Source: Pinibacter soli (GTDB lineage Bacteria; Bacteroidota; Bacteroidia; Chitinophagales; Chitinophagaceae). Taken from it: a DNA stretch of 64,000 bases. Shown piece by piece: positions 16,956 through 26,900 of the stretch. The position numbers and the translations under genes are program-made. Under the pieces are notes generated by a model. It was not told the DNA's origin, did no database searches, and saw nothing but the letters and a program-made list of their open reading frames with translations. Position 1 is the first letter of the stretch, and every line of letters begins with the position of its first letter. The stretch is taken from contig NZ_JASBRG010000007.1 in NCBI RefSeq assembly GCF_029961145.1, forward strand, positions 2,212,189 through 2,276,188, given 5' to 3'.

Positions 16956-17780
16956 ATGAAATCATTTTCTTTTCATCACAAGTTCGTTCACCTCACTGCA
17001 AACGCTGAGCAAAAGATCATTCAACTACTTTCAGAGACCATTGAGCCGGAGGCCGTATTCTTGCTGGGAGCTACCCTTCACCGGCGAAAAACAGACAGCA
17101 TTTTTTGCAGTGGATCACCAACAGCGCAGCATATAAATGATTATTTTTTGCTAGTAATTGTTAGGGACACGCAGGGCAAACCGCTTTATGAATGGCAGGA
17201 CAAAATCGAACAATACCTGAAGGAATATTATAGGGTGACTGTTATTGTACTTGATACGAATACTTTCGAAGAGTGGCTGACTAATGGTCATAAATTTGCC
17301 CTAAACGTGATGGAGTTGGGAGTGCCAATATTCAAAAAAGAGGGCGTTCAATTTTCGCTCGGGCATGCTTTATCTATTAGTTTTAAAACAGATGAAAGAG
17401 TATTCCAGGAAGGAATAACAAGAGCCAAAGAATTTCTGGCAGGAGCTGAACTTTATATCCTGCGAAAGCAATTCCGTCTGGCTGTTTTTATGTTACACCA
17501 GGCGACCGAACACAGCCTTTCGACGCTGATAAAAACTGCTATTGGTTATCACACGCATACCCATAATTTGGAAAGGTTGCTACGATATGCAAGTATGGTT
17601 TGCTATAGGTTACCCGACGTATTCCCAACTAATGCGGAGCCGGAAAAAATGCTTTTAAAGCTCCTACAAAAAGGATATTCAGAGGCGCGGTACAGTGAAA
17701 ATTATTCTATCCAATACAAGGATTTACAACTTTTATTTGAGCGGGTGAAAGAGATAATTGACATTGCTAAATCCGGTTGA
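16956..17780 (+). CDS. MNT-type nucleotidyltransferase-like plus HEPN domain protein
   Basis: A 274-residue protein. The N-terminal half (about 15-125) resembles a minimal nucleotidyltransferase fold (EAVFLLGATLHRRKTDSIF, DYFLLVIVRD), but a clean GSx10DxD triad is not visible, so catalysis is doubtful. The C-terminal half (about 150-270) is a HEPN helical domain (REFx-like KEFLAGAELYILRKQFRLA, AVFMLHQATEHSLSTLI, ARYSENYSIQ). HEPN proteins are often RNases or scaffolds in toxin-antitoxin and defence systems. MNT and HEPN are usually separate antitoxin and toxin genes; here they are fused. It is probably co-transcribed with the SWIM gene upstream. Confidence 0.8.
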   Translation: MKSFSFHHKFVHLTANAEQKIIQLLSETIEPEAVFLLGATLHRRKTDSIFCSGSPTAQHINDYFLLVIVRDTQGKPLYEWQDKIEQYLKEYYRVTVIVLDTNTFEEWLTNGHKFALNVMELGVPIFKKEGVQFSLGHALSISFKTDERVFQEGITRAKEFLAGAELYILRKQFRLAVFMLHQATEHSLSTLIKTAIGYHTHTHNLERLLRYASMVCYRLPDVFPTNAEPEKMLLKLLQKGYSEARYSENYSIQYKDLQLLFERVKEIIDIAKSG

Positions 17781-19020
17781 AAGGAGATAAATATATGCTT
17801 TGCGAGAGAGAAAATCAAAGTTAAATCTTACTAACAGCTTCTACTATTTTTTGTAATCTGTACCAATTAAAACCAATCCGTTTCCCTAGAATTACTAAAT
17901 ACCTTAGCCTGTTAGAAGTTCATTATTCCTTGCAAATAAAGCGAACTTTGTTTAACAATTTAAGATGACGATGTCTAATTATTGCATTCTGGTTTTAGTT
18001 GTCAAGCGTCATTATGTCATCAGCATTTTCAAGTAAAATCTAAAATATGATTTATCATTTTACTCTTAGGACCATAGTTGTAAGAATTGCTTTGCAAGTC
18101 TGATTAGACCGTCTTTAGATAAGCTTTCAAACATTCAAAAATCCTGTCTAATGCTCTGCGACCGAGATCCGAGGGTAGCAGCAAGATTCGGTTGTTAAAC
18201 AACCGGACATCTTGCCGATTGCGAAAAGGACGGCAATCTTAATTTTCACGTAGTTTTTTCTTCTAGTGTCTTTTGTGTTAGAAATCGACACTGCTTTTTT
18301 GGATCGCATTTTCATGTAAGAAATCAAATCTAATTTTTCCTCTTTCGCTTACCTTTTTAACATCTACACCTACTTCGATGCTCGGTTTTTATAACTCATA
18401 AATTGAAGATCAACTGCAATAATGTCTGCTTGATTTAGGTAGTATTTTCGTTGCTTTCCGTCAAACAAAAACAAATAATATCTAACCAGGCTCAGGCATA
18501 TAAAAAAGAATTATTTATGAATAACCCTACTTACCCAGTCGTCTGTTTTGGGATTTTTAGAACGACAATATCGAATGGCGACAAGAATAACGCACCGTGA
18601 TTACTCGGGTTATTGCAAGAAGAAACCGGAACATTGGGAAGGGATAATCCATTTTTATATGGACATCTGAAGCGGTTGGTATTCTTGCAACTACTAATTT
18701 GCTTTTAATGTATGGCAAGATCGCAGAAGTCTCTAACCACAGCCAATGAACCCATATCGACGTGTGTATTCTTAAATAGCTTAGTCCTTTCAGTGGATAT
18801 AAGTTATTAAATGCATACAGTTTTAAAATGTTTCTTGACAATTTTGAATCCCTCTTCACATTATGACCCCCAACCACAACCAGCAGTGTTTCTAATTAGT
18901 ATATAAATAAACTTTTCAGTTTGGAGAAAGAAAAAGGAATTTGTTTGGCAATCGCGTGGCGGCTTGCCATTTACGCGTAACTTCAATTCTAGCTCGTAAG
19001 CATCTTCATTTGTAATTAGC
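17781..19020. other. 1.24-kb gap without a convincing gene, containing a compact hairpin cluster
   Basis: Both strands are AT-rich and no frame shows recognisable protein features. At 18181-18215 a long hairpin has outer arms GCAAGAT/ATCTTGC and inner arms CGGTTGTT/AACAACCG with a single-base loop. A second stem, GATTGC/GCAATC (18217-18222, 18233-18238), follows directly. On an element with a relict TraJ such a cluster could be an origin of transfer, but no relaxase gene is nearby. The remainder may be decayed coding sequence. Confidence 0.5.
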
Positions 19021-20337
19021 TTATAGAAACAACGGACTCAATTTTTCAATTCTTGACTTAATGACGGTATCCGCATTTTGAATATCGTCCAAAATAATGT
19101 CAATATTTTTAACATTAATTCTGATTATTTCTGACAGCATGCCGGATGGTATTGTAAACAAAGCGTCAATATCTGCGCTATTAACTGCTAATGGATAAAG
19201 CAGAAGCACTTCGGTACAGTTTCTTCTTATTGCATAGCTTACCATTTGATAAAGATCTGACTGAGAAACGCCGGCCTTTAATCCATCGTTGTTAGAACGA
19301 ATTTTATATTTAGTATCAATAATTAGTTCATTTGGTACATATATATCATTCCGAATCTGAAAGACGGACTTACCTTGATTCATGGCGAGAAAATCTATAC
19401 TCTGTCCTTTTATGTTTAAAGATGGCCATTTTTCTGAGATGAATCCGCAAATGAAATCTTCAAAAATGTATTCCATCGGTAAAAGGAAGCAGAAGTTATT
19501 GCTTTCCTCGTTTTCTAAATCGATAACCTGATTTGATAAATATAATCTGCACAAGTCCAAAATATGTTTACTATCTGCATACAGTGGATTTAATTTTACT
19601 TTATCGCAATCTTCGGCCGAACAACATACGTCTGACACATCGTGTAGAATAAATAAAATTTCGTCTAGTCTTTCCTGATTCAAATGATTTTCACTTATTG
19701 TACGCAGTCTTTTTGCGACATACTTTACAATCCTGTTGAATTGATTATCGAACACAAATGGTTCGTGTATGCAGTAAAAGTTTTGCCATTTACCATTAAT
19801 AAGGTTATTTTTTGTATAGGCGTCAAATGAAATACACCCTTTTAAATAAGTGGTTTCTTCCTCAACGGTCTGGTATGCCTGAAATGGTTGGTTCGCAATA
19901 ATTTCTGCTGTGTAATTGGCATATATATAAATCAGTAGTTCAAGAAAATTATCAAAATTCTGTTTTGAGACATCAGCAAAAGAAAATGGGAATCTAACTT
20001 TGCTACAGTATGAAAGCCAGTACAATATATTTAGCTGCCATTGTTTAACATTTCCTGATGTATCTTTTGAAAATATTTTAGGATAAACTTCAACGCGTAT
20101 GCCATCATACTGTACAACGCCCACATAATTTCTTGCTGAAATCTTACCGTCTACAGTAAAATCGAAGAAACGTTGCCTTTGTATACTTTGCTCCTGAATT
20201 TCTTCTTCAGAAATATCTTCTAACGTTTCAATATAGCGATTTCTGTTCTGCCAGGCATTAGAAAGATAGCCGACAAAGTCTGCCAATTTTGATTGGTGTT
20301 CGATAAATGATTTACTATGCCACTCAAATAGTCTCAC
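19021..20337 (-). CDS. mcrC: McrC-family nuclease subunit of a McrBC system
   Basis: A 438-residue subunit that partners the McrB GTPase; together they translocate on and cut modified DNA. The N-terminal half is the McrC adaptor region (DISARNYVGVVQYDGIRVEVYPKIF-like, split here by KISARNYVGVVQY). The C-terminal PD-(D/E)XK nuclease has VFQIRNDIYVPNELIIDTKY at about 325-345, with D/K of IIDTKYK as catalytic residues, and a preceding glutamate in PMEYIFEDFI. The start is GTG at 20337, overlapping the mcrB stop by four bases (GTGA), which indicates translational coupling. It is the last gene of the nine-gene minus-strand array. Confidence 0.92.
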   Translation of the reverse strand: MRLFEWHSKSFIEHQSKLADFVGYLSNAWQNRNRYIETLEDISEEEIQEQSIQRQRFFDFTVDGKISARNYVGVVQYDGIRVEVYPKIFSKDTSGNVKQWQLNILYWLSYCSKVRFPFSFADVSKQNFDNFLELLIYIYANYTAEIIANQPFQAYQTVEEETTYLKGCISFDAYTKNNLINGKWQNFYCIHEPFVFDNQFNRIVKYVAKRLRTISENHLNQERLDEILFILHDVSDVCCSAEDCDKVKLNPLYADSKHILDLCRLYLSNQVIDLENEESNNFCFLLPMEYIFEDFICGFISEKWPSLNIKGQSIDFLAMNQGKSVFQIRNDIYVPNELIIDTKYKIRSNNDGLKAGVSQSDLYQMVSYAIRRNCTEVLLLYPLAVNSADIDALFTIPSGMLSEIIRINVKNIDIILDDIQNADTVIKSRIEKLSPLFL

Positions 20338-21623
20338 TCGGCTATAATTTGAAAGTTTTCTTTAATGCCAGTTTGCTTCAATGATATGCCCGCTTCCGAA
20401 AGAACACTCTTAACCGTTACTGAATTGTTTTGACAATACTCATAAAGCAAAGGAATGATTTTAGTGTTTAATATTTTACTTCTATCAGTCTCAGGCCTAT
20501 TAATAAAAAAAGCATGGCCAATAAAGAAGTCTGGATTTTTCTTCCAATTGTATATAGCCTGATTTATTGCTTGTAGCAATGGGGCCCACCATTCGTCTTC
20601 CATATACTCTGGATAAAGTGCCTTAAATTCAAATCTTCTACGCAATGCAATATCCAACAGAGCTATGGATCGATCAGCTGTATTCATCGTACCTATGACA
20701 AACAAATTGCCGGGAACACAGAATTTTTCATTCGAATAAGGTAATTCAAGCCACATTTCATTATTGGAACCAATACGTTTATCATCTTCTAGCAATGTAA
20801 TGAGTTCACCAAAAACGGCAGAAATATTAGCCCGGTTAATTTCGTCTATAAACAATGCAAATTGCAAAGCAGGGTTCGATCTGGCAGTCTCAAATTTTGC
20901 CACTCGGTTTTCAGGTAGATCTTTATAACAGGCATCAAAGGAATCATATCCAACTAATCGTAAGGCTTCTAAACAACTATTGTAAAAAATTCCTTTCTTT
21001 AGTTCGAACTGCAAATCTCCTGATTGCACCTCTGAATCCTCTTTCCTTAGGAGAGGCTTTATTCCTTCGATAAAGTCTTCATAGCTATATTTTTGGTGAA
21101 ATGTAATAAAATCATATCGGGTTTTAAATGTCGAACTTTGTACAGGTTGCAGGATTGGATTGAATGCAATATCCAATAATTCCTGATCTATAATATTCGA
21201 CAAGTCCTTCTTTTTATCGTCTGCAATAGTCCAGCGGCTTTCCTCATCCTTGTGAAAAAGTTTGATAGATCTTCGATACTTTTCTTCTAACTGTGTTGAC
21301 ATATCATCGGCATAAGATTGCAAATCGGCCCATGCAAGATTATTTGGCTTTGTTTTGTTTGCAGGATTTATTCTTGCCTTTATAATAGGGTGATCAACAA
21401 TTTCACTAACAGTTAGTGATTTCTCGGCCACACCCAAAACAGCCCCCAAAACCTTCCAAAATGGATATTCTGAAACTTTTTCTCTTAAAACATCCTTTTC
21501 GCTTACAGCTATTCCCCTGTCTGTAAAGAACATTCCCTTATACTCATTGAGTTTATATGTTTTGCCCGTTCCAGGAGGCCCGTACAAGATGGTATTGATA
21601 TGTAAGTCTAATTTTTTGCTCAT
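20334..21623 (-). CDS. mcrB: McrB-family AAA+ GTPase
   Basis: The motor of a type IV restriction system. Walker A is LYGPPGTGKTYKL at about residues 14-26. The middle contains a helical insert and FITFHQKYSYEDFIEGIKP. The McrB signature Walker B is FALFIDEINRANISAVFGE, followed by IGTMNTADRSIALLDIALRR with the sensor Asn. ATG 21623 (MSKKLDLHI, 429 residues) is preferred because GAAGGAAA lies just before it. An upstream TTG at 21653 would overlap the EVE-gene stop. The ATPase begins almost at residue 1, so the N-terminal DNA-reading domain of E. coli McrB is missing. The adjacent EVE protein probably supplies recognition (inference). Confidence 0.93.
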   Translation of the reverse strand: MSKKLDLHINTILYGPPGTGKTYKLNEYKGMFFTDRGIAVSEKDVLREKVSEYPFWKVLGAVLGVAEKSLTVSEIVDHPIIKARINPANKTKPNNLAWADLQSYADDMSTQLEEKYRRSIKLFHKDEESRWTIADDKKKDLSNIIDQELLDIAFNPILQPVQSSTFKTRYDFITFHQKYSYEDFIEGIKPLLRKEDSEVQSGDLQFELKKGIFYNSCLEALRLVGYDSFDACYKDLPENRVAKFETARSNPALQFALFIDEINRANISAVFGELITLLEDDKRIGSNNEMWLELPYSNEKFCVPGNLFVIGTMNTADRSIALLDIALRRRFEFKALYPEYMEDEWWAPLLQAINQAIYNWKKNPDFFIGHAFFINRPETDRSKILNTKIIPLLYEYCQNNSVTVKSVLSEAGISLKQTGIKENFQIIAE

Positions 21624-21649
21624 ATTTTGACTATTTCCTTCAACTAATT

Positions 21650-23164
21650 TCAACAGCGTATCATATTATGGGTTATTGAAAAATTGTTTGCGTCATTTAC
21701 CAGTTTTAAATCTTGAAGACCAGGCGCTGTCTTGATATTCTGCCACAGCAATGGATTATCTATCAAATTGTGGGTTAATTCTATCCCAACCTTCAATGGG
21801 AATTTTGATTCGAATTTCGAGAGCTGGTTTTCTGTGGATGTGGCGGGCTCTGGATTGCTGATAATTCGTGCCAAGGCGTAACATCCTTGTCTTGCACCTG
21901 TTTGCCATAACACCACCTTATCATTTGTCTTTACTTTATCTCCAACTGCTACTTTCCAACTATCCAGCAAATTACCGTTAACAGCTTTCTTATAATCAAA
22001 TTCAGTAGGATCGGTTTGAAAAATCCAATAGTTGACAAACCGGTCGCGCCATATTTTCAAAGCGGTGTCCTTGTACGAACCATGCACCTTACATATTCCT
22101 AATTGCAATGGATATGTGAACACTTCTTCTTTGGACAATTCATACCATTCAACCCTTGCAATATTGACACCATGTTCAATTTCATAGTTGTCAAAATCGC
22201 TCTCAAACTCAGGAAAATTATTAAATGAAGATGGGGGTTGTAGCACCTTTCCGATCGATAAAACAGTTTGACCTTTCGTAATTATGACTAAATCACCTAC
22301 CGAATACAACTTACTCTCAACTCCTATAACGATTGAATGACTTTTGATAAATTCATAAAAGCTTGGTGCTCCTGTACCCCAGTTACATCCTAACTTCCAA
22401 ACATTACCAGTTAAACTGATTATATTACCAAACGCTTCGTCAAATATTTGCTGTCTATACACATCATCTAGTACGACCTTTTCAAATATGGGATTATTGA
22501 ATTTTCTAAATCCAGCTACAGCCGAACGCTGCAATTCTTTGTTAGCTGCATTCACCAGTCCATCAAAATTATTTGCAATTGCACCAACGTCAGAGCATCG
22601 ATAATAGTAAGCAACCGGCTCTCCTTCATACTTGGTTACCTCAATATCGTCCGTTGAGACTCTTTCAGTATCGTGTATAAATTGCCATTCATTTGCTTCG
22701 TTAGAAACGTAGCCATAACAGTAACGTTGCCCTATAGTTATTGTTAATCGTTTATTGTCTTTTCTTGTGCCATACGTGATTCTCGCATCCTCTGCCTGAA
22801 CATTGAGCCGATGCATCAAATTAGCGGCACCACTAAGGAACTTCGTCGAATTGACCTTCCCCATTCGTTTGAGTATTTGAACGAAATTCTCTTTTGACGC
22901 AAGCATTTCAACTTCTTCACCTTTGGGAACAATTTCAAAGTCGAGTTGCCTGAGAAACTTGTTGGTTTGCTCGCCCCCACTAAAGGGCCATTCTTTAGTT
23001 CCATTTGCATGTAAATTGGCGTATCGCATTATTTCCTTAGGGGGATACGACCTCCCATTAATCAGAACATCAAACCCGGTAGAAGGCTCCAATGCGATTC
23101 CTTCCCGTTCAATTTTATCAACAGCATCCAAGACATGTTGCTTTGTTATTTTATCAATGCTCAT
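21650..23164 (-). CDS. EVE-domain protein with ScoMcrA-like N-terminal head: likely modified-base reader
   Basis: A 504-residue protein. Residues 1-75 (ITKQHVLDAVDKIEREG, GRSYPPKEIMRYANLHANG) resemble the N-terminal head domain of the type IV enzyme ScoMcrA. Residues about 375-500 form an EVE (PUA-superfamily) domain, RFVNYWIFQTDPTEFDYKKA then KVKTNDKVVLWQTGARQGCY, a fold that binds modified cytosines in a base-flipping pocket. A middle segment (SVGDLVIITKGQTVLSIGKV) may be a second PUA-like barrel. No HNH or PD-(D/E)XK nuclease is seen. It overlaps or abuts mcrB, so it is inferred to be the recognition subunit for the adjacent McrB/McrC. Confidence 0.85.
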   Translation of the reverse strand: MSIDKITKQHVLDAVDKIEREGIALEPSTGFDVLINGRSYPPKEIMRYANLHANGTKEWPFSGGEQTNKFLRQLDFEIVPKGEEVEMLASKENFVQILKRMGKVNSTKFLSGAANLMHRLNVQAEDARITYGTRKDNKRLTITIGQRYCYGYVSNEANEWQFIHDTERVSTDDIEVTKYEGEPVAYYYRCSDVGAIANNFDGLVNAANKELQRSAVAGFRKFNNPIFEKVVLDDVYRQQIFDEAFGNIISLTGNVWKLGCNWGTGAPSFYEFIKSHSIVIGVESKLYSVGDLVIITKGQTVLSIGKVLQPPSSFNNFPEFESDFDNYEIEHGVNIARVEWYELSKEEVFTYPLQLGICKVHGSYKDTALKIWRDRFVNYWIFQTDPTEFDYKKAVNGNLLDSWKVAVGDKVKTNDKVVLWQTGARQGCYALARIISNPEPATSTENQLSKFESKFPLKVGIELTHNLIDNPLLWQNIKTAPGLQDLKLVNDANNFSITHNMIRC

Positions 23165-23256
23165 TGGACAAGGAGATATTTATCAGGTTGGAAATTGATA
23201 TACTTTTTTCAAGGCAGGAAGGGCGTTATCAAAACCAAGCTCTTCCCTTCACGAGT

Positions 23257-23895
23257 TTATTTATTAATTAGAAAGGAGATGATGATAGCTGCTATAATCA
23301 ATACCCAGGTAACATAAATGATGATTTGTTGCTTTTTAGCAGCGGCATCAACTGATGTTTGCAAAGCAGTCTTTGTTTGTTCCATTCCGCTTTGCAATGT
23401 AGTACGGGTTTCCTTTTGGTAATCCTGAACATCCCTTAACCGGTCAACAATGTTTCTTTCCAAACCATCTATTCGGCTTTGTACAGACTGTATTGCGGCC
23501 ATTATACCTGCGATGTTAGCGTCAAGCTTATCTAATCTTTCAGGAAAGTTTACTTTTTCTATTCTTTCATGAAAAGCCTGAATAGTATCTCTAAGTTTTA
23601 TCAAAGCTTCCTGCTCAAGCTTCATTTGTTGCTGAATATCACTCGTTACTTTTTGGAGTGTTCGATTTTCTTCTGTAACTCCTACAAGCTCAGTCGCGAA
23701 AATCGCTTTCAATTCATCTTTATGTTTTACATCGCTATTTTTCACCTCTTGTAATAGCTCAACATGCTTTTGAGGTATAGCTTTTACTGTTTGGGTAACT
23801 TGCTGTGCTGCTTCAACGTGCTTAATAGCAGGCTCAAGTTTTTCAATTTCCCTGTGCAAAGTTTCAAGTGCGGTTAGTACTTCTTGTGAGGCCAT
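23257..23895 (-). CDS. Coiled-coil protein with C-terminal membrane anchor
   Basis: A 212-residue protein. Residues about 1-175 are almost wholly helical with heptad patterns (VLTALETLHREIEKLEPAIK, LRDTIQAFHERIEKVNFPER, GIMAAIQSVQSRIDGLERNI). A single hydrophobic helix at about 190-208 (IIIYVTWVLIIAAIIISFLI) ends the protein, with only INK after it. It would be a tail-anchored inner membrane protein with a long cytoplasmic coiled coil. It follows the RecQ-like gene by 9 bp and precedes the EVE gene by 92 bp, so it belongs to the same array. It may tether the helicase or McrBC to the membrane (inference). No family name is assigned. Confidence 0.8.
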   Translation of the reverse strand: MASQEVLTALETLHREIEKLEPAIKHVEAAQQVTQTVKAIPQKHVELLQEVKNSDVKHKDELKAIFATELVGVTEENRTLQKVTSDIQQQMKLEQEALIKLRDTIQAFHERIEKVNFPERLDKLDANIAGIMAAIQSVQSRIDGLERNIVDRLRDVQDYQKETRTTLQSGMEQTKTALQTSVDAAAKKQQIIIYVTWVLIIAAIIISFLINK

Positions 23896-23904
23896 ATTCT
23901 ACGG

Positions 23905-26900
23905 TTATTGGGTCAAAAATTTTTGATTAAAGGTTCCAATCCATGTGGCATAGTATGATGCATAGTATTGATCTTCGATGCCATCAAAGGCTTTTTCAAC
24001 GTCATAATTAAGCACATGACGTTCTACTTCTTTTCTAAATAGAATAATGAATGCCGGCACATTTAGTTCGGGATCTTCATTGTGTTTCCAATCAATCAAT
24101 CCTTTAACTAATTCACTCGTCGCTTCATTTATTAATTCTCTAACGGTATCAGCTAAAATAAAAAGAGCAAACGACTTGAGTATTCTAAACTGAGGCTCAT
24201 CAGGATAACTCCTTAGCATGCGCATAGTGGATCCCCGCAAATGCTTGATGTTACTGATAAATTCGCCAGTTTCCTCATTACTCACCAGGTTCAGGTATTT
24301 GTTAATAGTTTCCAGAACCGGCACCTCATCATCTAGGTCATCAGGCATCGAAGCTGACAAATCTCCACTTGCTGCTCGCTCCACAAAACCCCGTCTGGAA
24401 TATTTAGCATTGAAGTAATAATAAATTTCATCCTTTATATAAGTGCTTTGTTCCAATGGATCCATCTTTGTGATGGAAGTTTGACACAATCTTACCATAT
24501 CATCAATGGCCTGCAAACGCTTTTGTTTGATTTTTCCATAAATAAAATCAGTAAGATATTCAAGGCATTTGCTAATTACGGTTGCTTTCCCAGCTTTGAT
24601 ATCTGCCGTTGCTTCTCGCTTCAAATTTTCAATTTCTCTCTTTGCAACATTCTTTGAAGAATAACGTGAAACCAACTTCTCTAATGAATTATAATATTCA
24701 TCATCACTCTTTTTTGTAAAATGAACCGTGTAAAGTTTGTTTTGGTAATCAATAGTGTAAGAATCTATTACACCAATAGAGATTAGACGGTAGATTGCCT
24801 TGGCTGTATCTTCCTGGCTTCGAGGCATGAAATACGCTCTCTGTAACTCTAACGATAAGTCATCGTCCAAATTAGTCAACCTTTGAGCAAAAGATTCGTT
24901 TTGTATTTTTAAAGACTCAACAAACTCCAGATAATCCAGACCGCCAGAAACAGCATCTTTCAACAAATTACTTAGCGTATTTCCTGAAATACTATTTGTA
25001 GAGATTAGCTGTTGAACAGCAGACGTATTCAATACCTTTTGAAAGTGATCTTGATTGAGATTGAAAAAATCGATGGACCGACCACGTTTTGAAGAGTAAC
25101 GATTTGTAAACGGTATCGGCAATATCTTTTCGTCCCCCAGCTTCATATCCATCATTACTCTTTCAAGGCCAATTTGTTGCTGGGTATTTACAACGATTTG
25201 GTCCAGCCAGTTTCTGAGATTATCGACACCAGCAATGTGAGCAAACGGAAGACTTTTCTTCAGCCATTCTACCAGATCATAACAGAGGGCATCATTATTA
25301 AAGTCTCGGTAGATGCCAGTGTTTTGATTATCCAGGTAAACATATCCAATACTGATTCCTGAAGTCGTGTTTATAAACACTCTGTTCCGATGGTTTCCAC
25401 TTCCAGCTTTAACAGCAAACTGGATGTCGTCCGTGCCATATAACTCATTCAACTGGTCATTGAGCATTTGAAGGCTAGAAGTGTTGGGAAACGTAATTCT
25501 ACTTCTAAGTTCGTGGATCATTACACGCTCTTTCACTTGCCCTTTGAACGAATTTTTATGGAAATACATTAATATATCCTTATCAAGATGGAAAGGCGCA
25601 TTAGCTTTTGTCCCCAGATCCAATTGGTCATCGTTAAACAAAATGACAGACAAAGATACTTTGCCATCGCGGCCAGCACGACCAGCTTCCTGGACAAATG
25701 ATTCGATTGACTGAGGTATATTTATATGCACGGTCATTCGCACATTGGGCTTATCGATTCCCATGCCAAATGCCTTAGTTGCCACCATTACAGATTCTTC
25801 ATTGTTTTTGAATGCCTCAAGGTGATAAAAGGATTCTTCATCTATTTTAGATGCATTTTCATCATCACCACTACCCATAAAATAGCCTAAAGTTTCTGCC
25901 TGGTAATAATGTTTTACATATTGGTCCTGGGGTATCGTAAATACATATTCTGGGTTATCGAAAACCCCGTGCGAATATTGCCCATTTCTGATTCCCAACC
26001 ATCCTTGCCTATGAGGCATGAATACAATCAAGCCGTATTGATAGAGCCTTGTAGCATCCTTCATTTCGAATTTAAAAGGATTGACAGAAAGATGCAATTT
26101 TTCAAATAATTTCGATGCGTATAAACTCTCAGCAGCTGAGTCATTACCCGCAGCTTCCTTGAATTTCTGACGATTAGCCAGGGGCAAGTAATTGCGAAAT
26201 GAATGTTTAATTGCCTGGTCAATTGCCTCTGCACCATTAAATATATCAAACTCCGCCTCCTTATTGCCGATCAATTCAAATATAACATCTTGCTTTCCTC
26301 CTCCAATAGTTGCCCGAATGACTCTTTCATTCAGATTGTCCAAGCCCTCATAAGAGCAAGGCACCTCTTTTATCGAATAATTAATTTCATCCCTCACACT
26401 ATTTTCAAATCGAACCACTGCGTGCCCATCATCTTCTTTGATGTTCAACTCTCTTTCAATATCCGCTAGCACATCAAAAGATGCAGTGGCAGTCAATCCA
26501 AAAAGGGGTATTGAATTACCATTGTATGTAAGGCAAAATTTTTGAGCATTGTCGCCTAAATTCAAATAAGGCGTCCTAAAATCATGTCCCCATTCTGAAA
26601 CGCAGTGGACTTCATCAATTACTGCATAAGCAAAACAATGACCATCTTTACGGGCATTGTCCAATGCTTTTCTAAAGTCATCAATCACAAATCTTTCAGG
26701 TGATACGAACAAGAACTGCAGCTGCCCTTTTGCTAATAACTCATGCTGGTTAAATGTTCTTTCTGCAGTTGTCAAGGTGGAGTTGATGAATTCGCATTTG
26801 TCAATATTCAACTCTCTTAGGCCATTGTATTGATCAATCATTAATGAGCGGATAGGATCAATTACAATTGTAGTCCCAGGTTGCAGGATGGCTGCGAGCT

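Noticed and set aside
18557-18877. Minus-strand frame of 106 codons in the 1.24-kb gap
   Set aside because: No domain, poor composition and no coupling to a neighbour. It is likely chance in AT-rich sequence.
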